A stretch of DNA of 64,000 nucleotides from an uncultured Lachnospiraceae bacterium (GTDB lineage: Bacteria > Bacillota > Clostridia > Lachnospirales > Lachnospiraceae): assembly GCA_910587955.1 (NCBI GenBank), contig CAJUNN010000006.1, forward strand, positions 19,812-83,811, written 5' to 3'. The first letter of the stretch is position 1. Each line of letters starts with the position of its first letter. Below the pieces are notes generated by a model. It made no database searches. It had not been told where the DNA came from and saw nothing but the letters and a program-made list of their open reading frames with translations. The position numbers and the translations under genes are program-made. This document shows positions 15,191 through 23,856 of this stretch, one piece after another.

Positions 15191-15922
15191 ATGGGAATCC
15201 GCACAATTTTATGGGAAAAATGGAGAGAATTTATCAGAGATTTCTCCCGCATTACAATGGCCGCCCTGGTGGCGCCGCTGATGTACCTGATCGTTTTCGG
15301 CTGGGGAATCCGCACCACCATGAACGGACAGCCTTATCTGTATTTTCTGATCCCGGGTGTAGTATCCCTCACCACCATGAACGGCAGTTTTAATGCCATC
15401 GCACAAAACCTGAATGTGCAGAGGCTTTATGAGAAGGCCTTTGACCAGGTAATCATCTCGCCCACTCCTCTGTGGCAGTTTATCGCCGGGCAGATTCTGG
15501 CAGGGGCCCTGAGGGGACTCTACGCAGGCGGAATCATCCTCTTTCTGGTACTTCCGGTGGATACAGGATTGACCTTCAACCTGCTTTCCTTCCTGATTCT
15601 CTTTCTGAACGGAGCTGTCTTCTCTGCATTGGGAATTGTAGTCTCCTTCTTGGCCAGGAACCATGCGGATGTCCCCCGTTTTTCTAACTACTTTATTATG
15701 CCTATGGCTTACCTCTGCAATACCTTTTTCACAACAGACCGGATCCCCCACGGATTCCGGGAAGTGATTGCAGCCCTTCCTCTGTCCCAGACCAGCCGGA
15801 TGGTGCGCAGCATCTCTGCCGGAGAGCCTGCCAACCTAATGGGAATCCCTATTCTCCTGCTCTATCTGACAGCCCTCACCGGAATCGGACTTTATTTCGT
15901 GTACAAAAAAAAGAATCTTTGA
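15191..15922 (+). CDS. ABC-2 type transporter permease
   Basis: A membrane protein of about 243 residues with six hydrophobic segments, of the ABC-2/DrrB family (PLMYLIVFGWGI, FDQVIISPTPLWQFIAGQI, a late LPLSQTSRMVRS loop). The start at 15191 has a strong AAGGAGG site 7 bp upstream; the longer open frame from 14987 overlaps the ATPase gene and is not convincing. It forms an exporter with the preceding ATPase. The stop codon lies inside an 8-bp hairpin. Confidence 0.88.
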   Translation: MGIRTILWEKWREFIRDFSRITMAALVAPLMYLIVFGWGIRTTMNGQPYLYFLIPGVVSLTTMNGSFNAIAQNLNVQRLYEKAFDQVIISPTPLWQFIAGQILAGALRGLYAGGIILFLVLPVDTGLTFNLLSFLILFLNGAVFSALGIVVSFLARNHADVPRFSNYFIMPMAYLCNTFFTTDRIPHGFREVIAALPLSQTSRMVRSISAGEPANLMGIPILLLYLTALTGIGLYFVYKKKNL

Positions 15923-15948
15923 CAGATTCTTTGGGCTTTCCTGAATTT

Positions 15949-15992
15949 AAAAAACGAGGCAACCGCTCCCTCAGGAACCATTACCTCGTTTT
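15949..15992. terminator. Bidirectional terminator
   Basis: The arms aaaacgagg (15951-15959) and cctcgtttt (15984-15992) pair, with T-runs on both sides, between the convergent permease gene and the small gene at 15995. Confidence 0.75.
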
Positions 15993-15994
15993 AC

Positions 15995-16228
15995 CTAACC
16001 ATTGATCATGAATGAAACTAATTTGTCGATATCGTCTTTTTCGTACGCAATGATCTCAAGCTCCGGAATCTCACCGTTGGAGAAGATGTTCGCCATGGAC
16101 ACATACTGGGACAGTTTGGACTTCAGATTCAGTCTGTCACCTTCGCCTGTAACCAGCTCTACTCTTCCTTTGCAGCTGTCTACTACCTCAAAGAACTTCT
16201 CGATGTTTGAAATGTTTTGAACTTTCAT
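15995..16228 (-). CDS. Small conserved-looking protein, function unknown
   Basis: A 77-residue cytoplasmic protein beginning MKVQNISNIEKFFEVVDSC. It has a mixed alpha/beta look (VELVTGEGDRLNLKSKL, then GEIPELEIIAYE), with no signal or membrane segment. The start at 16228 is chosen for its AAGGAG site; an upstream ATG at 16258 lacks one. It has its own promoter and terminator, so it is probably a real stand-alone gene. I do not recognise a function. Confidence 0.7.
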   Translation of the reverse strand: MKVQNISNIEKFFEVVDSCKGRVELVTGEGDRLNLKSKLSQYVSMANIFSNGEIPELEIIAYEKDDIDKLVSFMING

Positions 16229-16256
16229 CTTTTCTTTCACTCCTTTCTTCCCCATC

Positions 16257-16285
16257 ATTATAACCGCAATCCTCTGATTTGGGAA
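16257..16285 (-). promoter_or_regulatory. Candidate promoter for the 77-residue protein gene
   Basis: On the minus strand a perfect TATAAT (16257-16262) lies 17 bp from a weaker TTCCCA (16280-16285), about 28 bp upstream of the start codon. Confidence 0.45.
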
Positions 16286-16324
16286 GAACTTTTTTCCAAC
16301 TTTCGCATTTTTGTTAGTTTTTTA

Positions 16325-17158
16325 TCATTTTCTGAGAATCCGTTTCTCGGTTATCTCTATTTTGCCTTCCTTCAGCAGCCTGCCCACCGCTCTTTTAAAC
16401 GCATTTTTACTAAGGTGCAGCTCCCGCTCAATGATTTCCGGAGAGACCCTGTCATGAAAGGGAAGCACGCCGTCATACTCGTCCAGAACCCGGAGAATAT
16501 AAGCAGCATCCTCATCCATCTGCAGATAAGCCTTCTCGCGCAGGCTTAAGTTCAGCTTTCCGTCTTCTTTCACTTCCGTTATGCGGGCTTCTATGATATC
16601 CCCAATCTGCGCATTTCCAAAAAACTCCCGGCGGGGAATCAAGCCGCTGTAGCGGTCATCCACCGCCACAAAGGCCCCAAACTCCCGGCTGATCTGATAA
16701 ATCCGCCCCGTTACCCGCTCATCTTTCCGGTACGGAGAATTCATTTCCAGATACTCATAGACATTCATGGTGGCACAAAGGCGTCCGCTTTTATCCACAT
16801 AAAGCGCCGCAAGCACTTCCTCCCCCTCCCGGACACGCCGTGTCTGTTCCCGGAAGGGAAGCAGCAGATCCTTTTCCAGCCCCCAATCCAGAAAAGCTCC
16901 TATTTTCCCCACCTCTGCCACCCGCAGAAGGGCCGTACCGCCCAACTCTACCTTAGGCTCCCGCGTAGTGGAAATCAGCCGGTCCCTGGAATCCTTATAC
17001 ACAAAAACCGTAAGGCAGTCCCCCGCCTTGCTCCCTTCCGGCACCTGCTTTGCAGGAAGCAGAACCCGCTCCTGCGCATTCTCCTCTTCCGCCAGATATA
17101 CGCCGAATTCTACTTTTTTCACAATCCGCAGCTGCTGCTTTTTCCCCAGTTCAATCAT
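16325..17158 (-). CDS. CvfB-family S1-domain RNA-binding protein
   Basis: A 277-residue protein of the CvfB/YitL family: tandem S1-like domains (about 1-65, 70-130, and 145-215 with RVTGRIYQISREFGAFV and LNLSLREKAY) followed by a winged-helix end (LSKNAFKRAVGRLLKEGKIEI). Known members bind RNA and affect virulence-factor or general gene expression in Firmicutes. It lies 60 bp downstream of the thioesterase gene, likely in one transcript. Confidence 0.88.
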   Translation of the reverse strand: MIELGKKQQLRIVKKVEFGVYLAEEENAQERVLLPAKQVPEGSKAGDCLTVFVYKDSRDRLISTTREPKVELGGTALLRVAEVGKIGAFLDWGLEKDLLLPFREQTRRVREGEEVLAALYVDKSGRLCATMNVYEYLEMNSPYRKDERVTGRIYQISREFGAFVAVDDRYSGLIPRREFFGNAQIGDIIEARITEVKEDGKLNLSLREKAYLQMDEDAAYILRVLDEYDGVLPFHDRVSPEIIERELHLSKNAFKRAVGRLLKEGKIEITEKRILRK

Positions 17159-17218
17159 ATCCGTTTCTCCTAACTAAAGTTCCGTATATTTCTGGCACTC
17201 TCCGGAAATATGCTGTTT

Positions 17219-17920
17219 TTACACCAGTTCCACGACCGCGTAGGGACGTCCCAGATCATCACAGAGGGCCACGCAGTACCTTCCCTCTTCCTCTTCTACC
17301 ACCGGATAAATCATATCACCCAGCACGGCAGATCTCTTATACTCAGCCCGCATCTGCCGGATGGGAAACTGCTCCGGGACATATTCCCGGGCCATCTGGA
17401 TGTATTGTCCGTTGTTTACGTGGTGATTCGTATCTAAGTGATGCTGCTGCACGGCAAAAGGTTTTTTCGTTTCCCCCTCTTTGGGCATCGGCACTTTCCG
17501 GGAAGCATAATTCATATCCAGCTTTTCTTCCAACACATAAACCTTCTCGATCTCCTCCGGTACGCGTACCGGCCTTCCGGTGTCCGTGTCCAGAAAACTC
17601 CAGAGGGAATTGGCATACGCCAAAAGCTCTCCCTTGGAATCTTTCATAGTAAAATTCCGGTATCCGCAGAAGCCCTGAAAATAATAAGGCCAGGTAGAGA
17701 TCCGGACCTCTTCACAGAGTGCCGGATAGCGCTCCACCACAATCTGCCAGGAAGAAAGCACCCAGATCCGGTGCTGCTCTTCCAGCACGCCCACTCCAAC
17801 GTTCAGTTCCTCCGACTGAAACGTGCTGCAGTCTTGAAAATAGTTTATAATTCCATTCAGTGATAAAAGTTTGTCCCCGCCCACTTCGCTGTAGCGGATC
17901 CTGCTGTTGAATGAATACAT
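17219..17920 (-). CDS. Acyl-ACP thioesterase
   Basis: A hotdog-fold enzyme of 233 residues that releases fatty acids from acyl carrier protein. It has two hotdog repeats; the second carries LDTNHHVNNGQYIQMA, with the Asn-His pair of the catalytic site, and the N-terminal half has YFQDCSTFQSEEL and WVLSSWQIVVERYP. This is the bacterial FatA/FatB-like family common in Clostridia. It probably adjusts fatty acid release or membrane lipid composition. Confidence 0.88.
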   Translation of the reverse strand: MYSFNSRIRYSEVGGDKLLSLNGIINYFQDCSTFQSEELNVGVGVLEEQHRIWVLSSWQIVVERYPALCEEVRISTWPYYFQGFCGYRNFTMKDSKGELLAYANSLWSFLDTDTGRPVRVPEEIEKVYVLEEKLDMNYASRKVPMPKEGETKKPFAVQQHHLDTNHHVNNGQYIQMAREYVPEQFPIRQMRAEYKRSAVLGDMIYPVVEEEEGRYCVALCDDLGRPYAVVELV

Positions 17921-18004
17921 TGTTTTTCACCTCTGAATGGTATTTTAACACAAATAAAAAAGAAATAAAATAAAAAAGGCCGCAAAAATATTCCCGTGTG
18001 GTAA

Positions 18005-18042
18005 AAATTACAAAACCCCGGCGGATCTCTCCACCGGGGTTT
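18005..18042 (-). terminator. Terminator downstream of tRNA-Gln
   Basis: On the minus strand, a 12-bp stem with one mismatch (18031-18042 with 18013-18024) is followed by TTTTGTAATTTTT. It begins only a few bases after the tRNA 3' end. Confidence 0.8.
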
Positions 18043-18046
18043 CAAG

Positions 18047-18118
18047 CAGGGCTACAAGGATTCGAACCTTGAAATGACGGAGTCAGAGTCCGTTGCCTTA
18101 CCGTTTGGCGATAGCCCT
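18047..18118 (-). tRNA. tRNA-Gln(CTG)
   Basis: On the minus strand, the acceptor stem AGGGCTA/TAGCCCT closes a 72-nt cloverleaf with D-arm TCGCCAAACGGTAAGGC, anticodon arm ACGGA-CTCTGAC-TCCGT (anticodon CTG) and T-arm AAGGTTCGAATCCTT. The sequence follows the tRNA-Gln pattern. The CCA end is not encoded. It is a single-gene unit with its own promoter and terminator. Confidence 0.93.
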
Positions 18119-18190
18119 TTGTTTTTCAGCGAATATTAATATAACATATCTTTTCCAAAAAAGCAAGTACTTTTTCTGATTTTATTTATT

Positions 18191-18219
18191 ATTTTATTTG
18201 GCATTTGTCGCCTTGTCAA
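18191..18219 (-). promoter_or_regulatory. Promoter of tRNA-Gln
   Basis: On the minus strand TTGACA (18214-18219), 17-bp spacer, TAAAAT (18191-18196), about 73 bp before the tRNA 5' end. Confidence 0.6.
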
Positions 18220-18254
18220 AGTTCCCGCTGCATCATACCGCATCCCGCAGGCGC

Positions 18255-18283
18255 TTGACAAGCTTTCCGGCTTTTCTTATAAT
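18255..18283 (+). promoter_or_regulatory. Consensus promoter of the CorC/HlyC-type gene
   Basis: A fully consensus TTGACA (18255-18260), 17-bp spacer, TATAAT (18278-18283), divergent from the tRNA-Gln promoter and about 57 bp upstream of the coding start. Confidence 0.75.
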
Positions 18284-18339
18284 GTGGATAACACACAGAT
18301 TTCTGCGGGTGTACCGCAGACCCCCAAAGAGGTATCTTC

Positions 18340-19638
18340 ATGCTCTTGCTGCAGCTTTTTCTCATCGCCCTGAACGCCGTTTTTGCCTGCGCGGAAATTG
18401 CCGTAATCTCCATCAACGAGCAGAAAATTGCAAAGCTGGCTTCCCAGGGCAACAAAAAAGCCCAGCGGCTTGCGGCTTTGACCAGCCGTCCCGCCAGGTT
18501 CCTGGCTACCATCCAGGTGGCAATTACCCTGTCCGGCTTTCTGGGCAGCGCTTTTGCGGCGGACAATTTTTCCGGCACCCTGGCCGACTGGCTCTTTGAT
18601 CTCGGAATCCCCCTCTCACGCTCCACCTTGGCAACGGTTTCCCTGATCCTCATTACTTTAATTCTCTCTTATTTTACCCTGGTCTTTGGGGAACTGGTCC
18701 CCAAACGCCTGGCCATGAAAAAGGCAGAATCTCTGGCTCTCGCCATGTCCGGTCTTATCAGCGTCATTTCCACGCTCTTCGCTCCGGTCGTCTGGTTCCT
18801 TTCCCTCTCCACCAACACCATTCTCCGTCTGCTCCGTATCGATCCCAATGAAGAAGACGATCCTGTCAGTGAAGAAGAAATCCTCCTGATGGTAGATGCG
18901 GGAAGCAAAAAAGGCGCCATCGATCAGGAAGAGCAGGAATTCATCCAGAACGTCTTTAAATTTGACGATATGACCGCAGAAGAAATCGCCATCCACCGAA
19001 CAGAAGTCACCCTGCTCTGGATGGAGGAATCCATGGAGGAATGGAACCGGACCATCTATGAAAACCGCTTCTCTTTGTATCCGGTCTGCGAAGACTCTAA
19101 AGATCATATTATCGGCATCCTCCACACCAAGGATTATTTCCGGCTGGCCGACAAAAGCCGCGAACAAGTGCTTGCCTCTGCTGTACGGCCCGCCTACTTT
19201 GTTCCTGAAAATGTAAAGGCCGACATACTGTTCCGCAATATGAAAAAGGGCCGTCACTCTATGGCCGTGGTCCTGGACGAATACGGAGGCATGATAGGCA
19301 TTGTCACACTGAAAGATTTGGTGGAACAGCTTGTAGGGGATTTGGAACCAGAAGAAGCGGATAAAAAGACACTTTCTCCTAAAATCATACGGCTGGACTC
19401 CAATCTATGGAAGATCTGCGGAAACGTGGAGCTGGAATCCCTGGAGAAAGCCATAGGTGTCATGCTAAACCGCGAGATGTACGACACCTTCACAGGCCTG
19501 GTCTTCAACACCTTGGGACAGGTTCCCGACGACGGGCAGGAAATCGATCTGGAAGCTTCCGATCTGCTTATCCATGTGAGCCGGATTCACAATCACCAAA
19601 TAGAAGAAGCCACCATACAAAAACAAGAAGGAGCTTAA
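18340..19638 (+). CDS. CNNM/CorC (hemolysin III-type TlyC) family protein
   Basis: A 432-residue membrane protein with an N-terminal CNNM/DUF21 transmembrane domain (residues 1-170; GFLGSAFAADNF, LVFGELVPKRLAM), paired CBS domains (about 190-320; ILHTKDYFRL, VVLDEYGGMIGIVTLKDLVE) and a C-terminal CorC_HlyC domain. Family members move Mg2+ or Co2+ or modulate ion efflux; the old hemolysin label is historical. Single gene with its own promoter and terminator. Confidence 0.9.
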   Translation: MLLLQLFLIALNAVFACAEIAVISINEQKIAKLASQGNKKAQRLAALTSRPARFLATIQVAITLSGFLGSAFAADNFSGTLADWLFDLGIPLSRSTLATVSLILITLILSYFTLVFGELVPKRLAMKKAESLALAMSGLISVISTLFAPVVWFLSLSTNTILRLLRIDPNEEDDPVSEEEILLMVDAGSKKGAIDQEEQEFIQNVFKFDDMTAEEIAIHRTEVTLLWMEESMEEWNRTIYENRFSLYPVCEDSKDHIIGILHTKDYFRLADKSREQVLASAVRPAYFVPENVKADILFRNMKKGRHSMAVVLDEYGGMIGIVTLKDLVEQLVGDLEPEEADKKTLSPKIIRLDSNLWKICGNVELESLEKAIGVMLNREMYDTFTGLVFNTLGQVPDDGQEIDLEASDLLIHVSRIHNHQIEEATIQKQEGA

Positions 19639-19656
19639 ACTCCTTCCTGTTTTTTC
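19624..19656. terminator. Bidirectional terminator
   Basis: caagaaggag...ctccttcctg arms (19624-19633 with 19640-19649) are followed by TTTTTT on the plus strand. The reverse reading also has a T-run, serving the convergent ridA-like gene. The stem overlaps the stop codon of the CorC-type gene. Confidence 0.75.
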
Positions 19657-19674
19657 TTTTGTATTCTTCTTTCT

Positions 19675-20043
19675 TTATTTCACGGCAACTGCCTCTACCT
19701 CGCACAGTACCCCTTTGGGAAGCTCTTTCACTGCTACGCAGCTTCTAGCCGGTTTGGAAACAAAATATTCCTCATACACTTGGTTAAACGCTGCAAAGTC
19801 CGCCATATCCGCCAGGAAGCAAGTAGTTTTAATCACATTTTCATATCCAACCCCTGCGGCTTTCAGAATCTCTCCCACATTTTTACAGCTCTGGCGGGCC
19901 TGAGCTTCGATACCCTCCGGAATCTCACCGCTCTCCGGTACAATGGGGATCTGCCCGGAAGAAAACACAAATCCGTTTGCCTCATAACCCTGGGAATAGG
20001 GCCCAATCGCGGCAGGTGCTTTTGTTGTTGACAAGACTTTCAT
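19675..20043 (-). CDS. RidA family enamine/imine deaminase
   Basis: A 122-residue YjgF/YER057c/RidA protein that hydrolyses reactive enamine/imine intermediates from PLP enzymes. Family marks are APAAIGPYSQG at the N-terminus, FSSGQIP, and the C-terminal PARSCVAVKELPKG with the catalytic Arg, then VEAVA. Full length. It lies downstream of the penicillin-binding protein gene with a 33-bp gap. Confidence 0.92.
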   Translation of the reverse strand: MKVLSTTKAPAAIGPYSQGYEANGFVFSSGQIPIVPESGEIPEGIEAQARQSCKNVGEILKAAGVGYENVIKTTCFLADMADFAAFNQVYEEYFVSKPARSCVAVKELPKGVLCEVEAVAVK

Positions 20044-20076
20044 AATCTCTGCTCCTCTTTTCCTTTTTTATTCTGT

Positions 20077-22671
20077 TTACCCTTCCGGCACAGGTTCCTG
20101 AGGCGTTTCTTCGCCTCCCTCTCCCTCCGGCGGAACTCCAATTTCGCCCGGAACGCCGCCTTCTGTGGGCTGCATAATTCCCCCGATCACGTTTCCGGGA
20201 TGCAGCTCGCAGGATTTGACAATCAGCGGGGAACCGGATACGCTGTTATTTTCCGGCATCAAGGTAATAATCCGATCTTCTATACTGGTACAGGCATCCG
20301 TAGCAAGCTGGCCGCTCTCAATGCAGACCGTTCCCACCCGATGGATATCGCAGTACTCTGTAGGAACCGTCCCGACTGCAAAGAATTCGCTCTTCACCAG
20401 TCCGTCACACAAGCCGGGAATGGGACGCTTTCCGGATCCTCCGCAGACCGTGCCGCTGGTAATAGTATCCGGCCTGGGAAAATCCTTATTCTCCAACTCC
20501 TCATGAATCCTGGACATGACCTGTCTCCAGAGAGTTAAATGATAGGTGGTATTCGCCAGCTGATGGTTGTTGTCGAAGCCTCCCCATACGCCGGCTGTAT
20601 AATAAGGCGTAAAGCCCACAAACCAGATGTCCCGGTTATCCGAAGTGGTTCCTGTTTTCCCGGAAATTGCCATCCCCGGAAACCGGGCCCGTCCTCCGGT
20701 ACCCTGATTGACTACATCCTTCATGGCACTGGTCAGCAGCCATGCCGTGCTGTCCTTCAGCACGGTCCTGGTTTTCGGCTGGGTATTGTCAATCAAAACA
20801 TTCCCGTCGTGATCCAAAATCCTGGTATACAGCACCGGTTTCGTGTAGACACCGCCGTTGGCGATAGTAGCATAAGCTGCCGTCAGTTCCAGATTGGTCA
20901 CGCCATTGGTGATACCTCCCAGGGCCATGGCCTGGGTATAGTCATTCAACCCGTTCACGGTCTCCTTCTGCATGGTGGTAATCCCCAGATTCTCCAAATA
21001 GGTAATACCCAGGGCCGGGGTAATATCGGTCAGCGTCTTCACAGCCAAAATATTCATGGACTGTTCGATTCCCTTGCGGATGGAAGTCCAACCCTGATAT
21101 GCTTCGCCGTTCCAGTTCCGCACCGGCCTTCCGTTCGCATAATTATAAGGAGCGTCAAACTGAGTGGTGGCAAGGGTCATACCCGCCGTATCCAGAGCAG
21201 GCGCATAGGTAGACACTGGCTTAAAGGTAGATCCCGGCTGACGGGTCGTATCCACCGCCCGGTTCAGGGAAAGGCTCACGGTTTTCTCTCCCCGTCCCCC
21301 TACAATTCCCTTCACATACCCGGTTGCCTGATCCATAACTACCATAGAGGCCTGGGGCTGGGGAGTCATATCAATCCGCTCATAGACCGTATCCTCCGGT
21401 CCTACTACCGCAGCCTTATAAGTTTCAATATGGGCAAGGGCATCCTCTTCCGTGTCAAACAAAGCCTCGAAATTGGAGCGCTCGTTTTCTTTAAAATATT
21501 TCTCAAACATCTGGGTGCTGTGATTGATCTGCTCCCCGTCCGGCTTCACCACCGTAAGGGCATAGTCCAGTCCCACATAAACATTTTGAGGATAGTTCTC
21601 CTCGTTGGCCATCTCCTCATCCATGATCTTCTGAATCGCCGGATCCTGCGCCGTCTCAATGGTCAGGCCGCCGTTATAGACCAGATTGTAGACCTGCTGG
21701 GAGTTGTACCCTTTGATCTCCTGCAGATCATGAAGCACCTGTTCAATGGTTGCATCCACATAATAGGAATACACCTCGGCCACGCCCGTAATCTCATTGG
21801 TATTCTGAATCCGGGCATACACATCGTCCGCCATAGCCTCGTCATACTCGCTCTGGCTGATAAATTCCTGTTCCAGCATATAATTCAGTACCGTCTCCCG
21901 CCGCTCCCGGTTCTCTTCCGGGTAGCTCACCGGGTTATTGCCTACGGGATTCTTGGCAATTCCGGCAATCACCGCCGCCTCCGAGATGGTAAGTTCACTG
22001 ACATCCTTGTTGAAATAGCGGTTGGCCGCCGCCTGGATTCCCAGGCTGTTCTGTCCTAAGTTGATGGTGTTCAGATATGCCTCCAGGATCTCATCCTTGG
22101 TCATAATCTCTTCCAGCTTTACCGCCAGATACTGCTCCTGAAGCTTTCTCTCGATTTTCTCCGCCGGCGTACTCTCACTCATAAAGTCGAACACATTATT
22201 CTTCAAAAGCTGCTGGGTAATGGTACTGGCTCCCTCCGTCTTCTTAAAGCCGCTGGCTATGGCACGGACGCCCGCACGGAGCATACCCTTTAAGTCAATT
22301 CCGTTGTGTTCATAAAAACGCTGGTCTTCAATAGCCACAAACGCCTGCTGCACATGCTCCGGAATCTGCTCAATATCTACCCAGATCCGGTTGGAACCTG
22401 CTGTAATCAGCTCGGCCGTCTTATTACCTTCTGCATCTTTGATGACGGATTTATATCCTCTCGGGATTACACTGGCACTGTCAATATCCGGCGCATTGTC
22501 CAGGACGCCCTTAACAACACCCAGCCCCGCACACAGCACCACCACGCCGGCGGCCAGCATACAAACGAGAAACGCTTTTATAAATAATACACTTGCTTTT
22601 TTACTTACTTTTGCGGCTTTGGAGTTCACAGACTTCTGTTTCTTGGAAGTTCCACGTTTTCCATAATTCAT
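20077..22671 (-). CDS. Class A penicillin-binding protein (PBP1A type)
   Basis: A bifunctional peptidoglycan synthase of 864 residues. There is one membrane anchor (about 28-52) after a basic cytoplasmic start. The GT51 glycosyltransferase domain has EDQRFYEHNGID (catalytic Glu115) and GASTITQQLLKN. The transpeptidase domain has STFK (nucleophile Ser481), SMN near 548 and KTGTT near 668. The Pro/Glu/Gly-rich tail after about 830 is low complexity. Length is normal for the family. Confidence 0.95.
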   Translation of the reverse strand: MNYGKRGTSKKQKSVNSKAAKVSKKASVLFIKAFLVCMLAAGVVVLCAGLGVVKGVLDNAPDIDSASVIPRGYKSVIKDAEGNKTAELITAGSNRIWVDIEQIPEHVQQAFVAIEDQRFYEHNGIDLKGMLRAGVRAIASGFKKTEGASTITQQLLKNNVFDFMSESTPAEKIERKLQEQYLAVKLEEIMTKDEILEAYLNTINLGQNSLGIQAAANRYFNKDVSELTISEAAVIAGIAKNPVGNNPVSYPEENRERRETVLNYMLEQEFISQSEYDEAMADDVYARIQNTNEITGVAEVYSYYVDATIEQVLHDLQEIKGYNSQQVYNLVYNGGLTIETAQDPAIQKIMDEEMANEENYPQNVYVGLDYALTVVKPDGEQINHSTQMFEKYFKENERSNFEALFDTEEDALAHIETYKAAVVGPEDTVYERIDMTPQPQASMVVMDQATGYVKGIVGGRGEKTVSLSLNRAVDTTRQPGSTFKPVSTYAPALDTAGMTLATTQFDAPYNYANGRPVRNWNGEAYQGWTSIRKGIEQSMNILAVKTLTDITPALGITYLENLGITTMQKETVNGLNDYTQAMALGGITNGVTNLELTAAYATIANGGVYTKPVLYTRILDHDGNVLIDNTQPKTRTVLKDSTAWLLTSAMKDVVNQGTGGRARFPGMAISGKTGTTSDNRDIWFVGFTPYYTAGVWGGFDNNHQLANTTYHLTLWRQVMSRIHEELENKDFPRPDTITSGTVCGGSGKRPIPGLCDGLVKSEFFAVGTVPTEYCDIHRVGTVCIESGQLATDACTSIEDRIITLMPENNSVSGSPLIVKSCELHPGNVIGGIMQPTEGGVPGEIGVPPEGEGGEETPQEPVPEG

Positions 22672-22751
22672 TTTACAGCCTCCTCTTATATCCCCTTATT
22701 ATAGCAAAAAGTATCCCTCAAATAAAGGGTAAAATTAAAATTCACAATTTC

Positions 22752-22780
22752 TTGCGTTTTTCCTAAGCATTCTTTATAAT
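22752..22780 (+). promoter_or_regulatory. Candidate promoter upstream of the YigZ operon
   Basis: TTGCGT (22752-22757), 17-bp spacer, TATAAT (22775-22780). A second TATAAT at 22831-22836 lies nearer the first gene but lacks a clear -35. Either could start the transcript at 22869-26291. Confidence 0.4.
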
Positions 22781-22868
22781 GTTTTTAATTCCTGCGACAG
22801 CTTTCGACACGCTTCTCAAACATTGTCCTGTATAATACTTTCAAAACCCAGCAAGTGAAAAGGAGAGT

Positions 22869-23180
22869 ATGATGCAAAAGGAATTTTTGATTGAGACACG
22901 CTCTGTTGCAGACGAAAAAGGAACCCTGCTGAATCTGAAATACTACCTGATCGAGGAGGAACCGCCCCAGTCCGCAGCCCCTCTCTACCGCATCTGTATC
23001 AAGAAATCCATCGCCGAACACCCCGGGGTAGAAGAGACCGAAAGCACGCCCCCGGTCTCCGACTCAGAACTTTTTACCCGCCAGGTGCTAAAGCAGCTCA
23101 TCCAGAATGCAGTTACACCCGTCTGCCTTCTGGAAATCGTGGATGATATGATAACCCGGGAGGAAGGACAGGCTTCCTGA
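22869..23180 (+). CDS. Small protein, possibly DUF6514-like
   Basis: A 103-residue (or 102, from ATG 22872) cytoplasmic protein. The layout is an N-terminal beta section (KYYLIEEEP, YRICIKKS) and a C-terminal helix/loop (FTRQVLKQLIQNAVTPVCLLEIVDDMI). The pattern of a late VTPxxLLxxVDD segment is reminiscent of a small Firmicutes domain of unknown function, but I cannot confirm membership. It has an AGGAGA site and lies 10 bp before yigZ. Confidence 0.6.
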   Translation: MMQKEFLIETRSVADEKGTLLNLKYYLIEEEPPQSAAPLYRICIKKSIAEHPGVEETESTPPVSDSELFTRQVLKQLIQNAVTPVCLLEIVDDMITREEGQAS

Positions 23181-23190
23181 AAGGAATCCT

Positions 23191-23856
23191 ATGCAAGAAA
23201 CATACAAATTCTCCCATGCTCCTGGCGTAGGGGAAATTATTGAAAAAAAATCCCGTTTTATTGCTACCGTCGCACCTGTAAAAACAGAAGAAGACGCCCT
23301 GAAATTTATTGAGGGATGCAGAAAACAGTATTGGGATGCCTCCCACAACTGCACCGCTTTCACCATCGGAAGCAGGCACCAGCTCACCCGGTGCAGCGAC
23401 GACGGAGAGCCGGCGGGAACTGCAGGAAGGCCCATGCTGGATGTACTCCTGGGCGAAGATATCCACGACACCGCCGTCGTGGTTACACGATATTTCGGCG
23501 GCACACTCCTGGGAACCGGCGGCCTGGTACGCGCTTATTCCAAAGCCGTCCAGGAGGGACTGCGCCAGGCTGTGATTCTGGACAAACACAGGGGAACACA
23601 TCTTAGAATACATACCGACTACAACGATTTCGGCAAAGTCCAATATCTCCTGGGACAGCGCAAAATTCCCATACTCCAGTCCGATTATACGGATGCGGTT
23701 TCTTTGGATATTCTGGTTCCCTGCGCCGCCTTGTCCGGGCTGATCCGCGATCTCACCGACGGAACCGGGGGACGTGCCGGGCTGGAGCCGGGAGACACAT
23801 GCTGGTATGCCGTATCAAACGAAGAAATACTTTTGTTTGAGGAGGACGAAGCATGA
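23191..23856 (+). CDS. YigZ/IMPACT family protein
   Basis: A 221-residue protein of the YigZ/IMPACT family. The N-terminal domain carries EIIEKKSRFIA, DASHNCTAF, DDGEPAGTAGRPML and VTRYFGGTLLGTGGLVRAYSKA, the family hallmark. The C-terminal half has the ferredoxin-like DUF1949 layout. Its role is not settled; related proteins affect translation control or processing of peptides. The stop overlaps the CotH gene start (ATGA). Confidence 0.92.
   Translation: MQETYKFSHAPGVGEIIEKKSRFIATVAPVKTEEDALKFIEGCRKQYWDASHNCTAFTIGSRHQLTRCSDDGEPAGTAGRPMLDVLLGEDIHDTAVVVTRYFGGTLLGTGGLVRAYSKAVQEGLRQAVILDKHRGTHLRIHTDYNDFGKVQYLLGQRKIPILQSDYTDAVSLDILVPCAALSGLIRDLTDGTGGRAGLEPGDTCWYAVSNEEILLFEEDEA

Noticed and set aside
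20539..22059. 506-codon plus-strand open frame
   Set aside because: It is antisense to the class A PBP gene; His/Arg-rich translation of a GC-skewed complement, with no domain.
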